The position numbers were made by a program, and so were the translations under genes. Under the pieces are notes generated by a model, which made no database searches, was not told where the DNA came from, and saw nothing but the letters and a program-made list of their open reading frames with translations. Of a DNA stretch of 32,732 nucleotides, positions 31,894 to 32,732 are shown piece after piece; position 1 is the stretch's first letter, and every line of letters begins with the position of its first letter. Source of the DNA: JBGPBY01 sp041481485 (GTDB lineage Bacteria > Acidobacteriota > Terriglobia > 20CM-2-55-15); NCBI GenBank assembly GCA_041481485.1, contig JBGPBY010000010.1, forward strand, positions 1 through 32,732. The letters are read 5' to 3'.

Positions 31894-32732
31894 GTGAAGA
31901 TCAAGCACATATTTCTCATTGCATTCCTGATTGGCTTCAGTTGGATTGGGTTCCTGTTTGCAAGCAGTCAGGGCCCGGCAACCGGATATAACGGCATCAA
32001 TGACGGGATCAATACTACGCCTTCCAGCGACAGTAATAATTGCGGATTCTGTCATCACCCCCCTATCCCTCCAAATCCAGTTGGTACACGAATTACCAAA
32101 GACAACGCCATGCTCACATTTACTGGGCTACCGACGCAGTGGATTCCCGGCTGGACATACCCATTAAGTGTCAACGTCAATAAGATCGTAAACCAGACCG
32201 CATCCTTTGGATATGGCTTCCAACTCTCCGCAGTTCAGGACAACAATAGTACTCAGCCCGCTTCTGGGGGATTCTCAAATCTAGGCCCCAATTTGGCACT
32301 TAAGGTAAGTCCATTCGGTGTAGCTCCACTCGGTCTGGCAAATATTCAGTATATTGAGCACACAGCAAGGATAGCAAATAATCTGGCTTCGTCGATGAAC
32401 TGGACAGCTCCATCCGATTCATTTTCAGGGGCTATCAGGTTCAATCTCGCTGCAATTGCAGATCTTGGAACAGCTGGAGTTCAAACAGACGACAATTTGG
32501 CTTTGTTTGCGACAGCGGTTCCCAAAGACACGAGCGCACCTGTTTCCATCGTAGGTTTGACTGCCGGCACTGCAGTTTCTGGAACAACGTTCACGGTTTC
32601 GGCAACGCTTTCCGCAAATGCAGTTCAGGCGCAAAAGGTTCAGTTCAAGCTTGATGGGACAACAAACATTGGGGCCGCGGATACTACGGCCCCTTACAGT
32701 GTTGTGTGGAATACAACATCCGCTTCAAATGG
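31894..32732 (+). CDS. Choice-of-anchor-V-like secreted protein with CxxCH and Ig-like domain (partial)
   Basis: The frame is open from GTG 31894, with AAGGA six bases upstream, to the window end, so the C-terminus is missing. The first 279 residues show a signal peptide (IFLIAFLIGFSWIGFLFASS) and a C-G-F-C-H motif at 50-54. A beta-sandwich region follows (FTGLPTQWIPGWTYPLSVNV, FGYGFQLSAVQD, GAIRFNLAAIAD) like the Reeler/choice-of-anchor-V domain. An Ig-like repeat then begins (SIVGLTAGTAVSGTTFTVSA, VQFKLDGTTN). CxxCH normally attaches c-type haem and is frequent near the start of this family. Covalent haem is possible but unproven. It is the third gene of the surface-protein set. Confidence 0.8.
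   Translation, partial: MKIKHIFLIAFLIGFSWIGFLFASSQGPATGYNGINDGINTTPSSDSNNCGFCHHPPIPPNPVGTRITKDNAMLTFTGLPTQWIPGWTYPLSVNVNKIVNQTASFGYGFQLSAVQDNNSTQPASGGFSNLGPNLALKVSPFGVAPLGLANIQYIEHTARIANNLASSMNWTAPSDSFSGAIRFNLAAIADLGTAGVQTDDNLALFATAVPKDTSAPVSIVGLTAGTAVSGTTFTVSATLSANAVQAQKVQFKLDGTTNIGAADTTAPYSVVWNTTSASN

Noticed and set aside
1..32732. CRISPR arrays, insertion sequences, integrase or transposase genes
   Set aside because: No regularly spaced repeats and no DDE, HUH or tyrosine-recombinase motifs were seen on either strand.

Overview
The window looks like a stretch of an Acidobacteriota-type chromosome. This is inferred from gene style: secreted beta-propeller and Ig-like proteins, a carboxypeptidase-regulatory-domain remnant, a LIC_10091-like secreted protein, and very large TPR/PEGA receptor kinases. 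No rRNA or other taxonomic marker is present. GC content is moderate and most genes are tightly packed.

Region 1 (1-6.4 kb, all minus strand) is ordinary accessory or housekeeping material. It holds a secreted HEAT-like protein, a secreted sulfatase with an intact C-S-P-T-R motif, a decayed locus, a LIC_10091-like secreted protein, and a small secreted protein with a Gly/Pro-rich repeat tail. In the decayed locus a vapBC module with a perfect 10-bp operator-like palindrome has lost all but the first ~30 codons of vapC. The break joins it to a frameshifted carboxypeptidase-regulatory fragment.

Region 2 (6.7-7.5 kb) looks like a boundary. It has a 44-bp 3' fragment of tRNA-Val(CAC), a lower-GC orphan gene, and a good sigma-54-type promoter match.

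Region 3 (7.5-28.5 kb) is a type VI secretion (T6SS) locus fused to Ser/Thr-kinase signalling. A plus-strand operon encodes a secreted helical/Pro-rich protein, TssL (DotU), TssM (IcmF), a 1270-aa receptor kinase (kinase, TPR-like, TM, PEGA) and a secreted PEGA protein. Convergent to it are tssK and an overlooked 58-aa two-helix membrane protein. Next come a signal-less papain-like cysteine peptidase with a full Q/C/H/D set (candidate effector), a 262-aa unknown, a cytoplasmic 518-aa kinase and, divergently, a 1687-aa receptor kinase. A 94-aa Gly-rich membrane-hairpin protein closes the region. No TssA-J homologue other than K, L and M, no PP2C phosphatase and no FHA protein is visible. The sheath, tube and remaining baseplate genes must therefore be elsewhere.

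Region 4 (28.5-32.7 kb) encodes cell-surface proteins: a MetA-like outer-membrane barrel and, divergently, a coupled three-gene set. The set is a beta-propeller, an Ig-like protein, and a choice-of-anchor-V protein with a CxxCH motif that runs off the window end.

In the working model the TssK/L/M membrane and baseplate parts are controlled by three kinases, two of which carry periplasmic PEGA sensor tails that could read envelope state together with the secreted PEGA and helical proteins. This model is inference.
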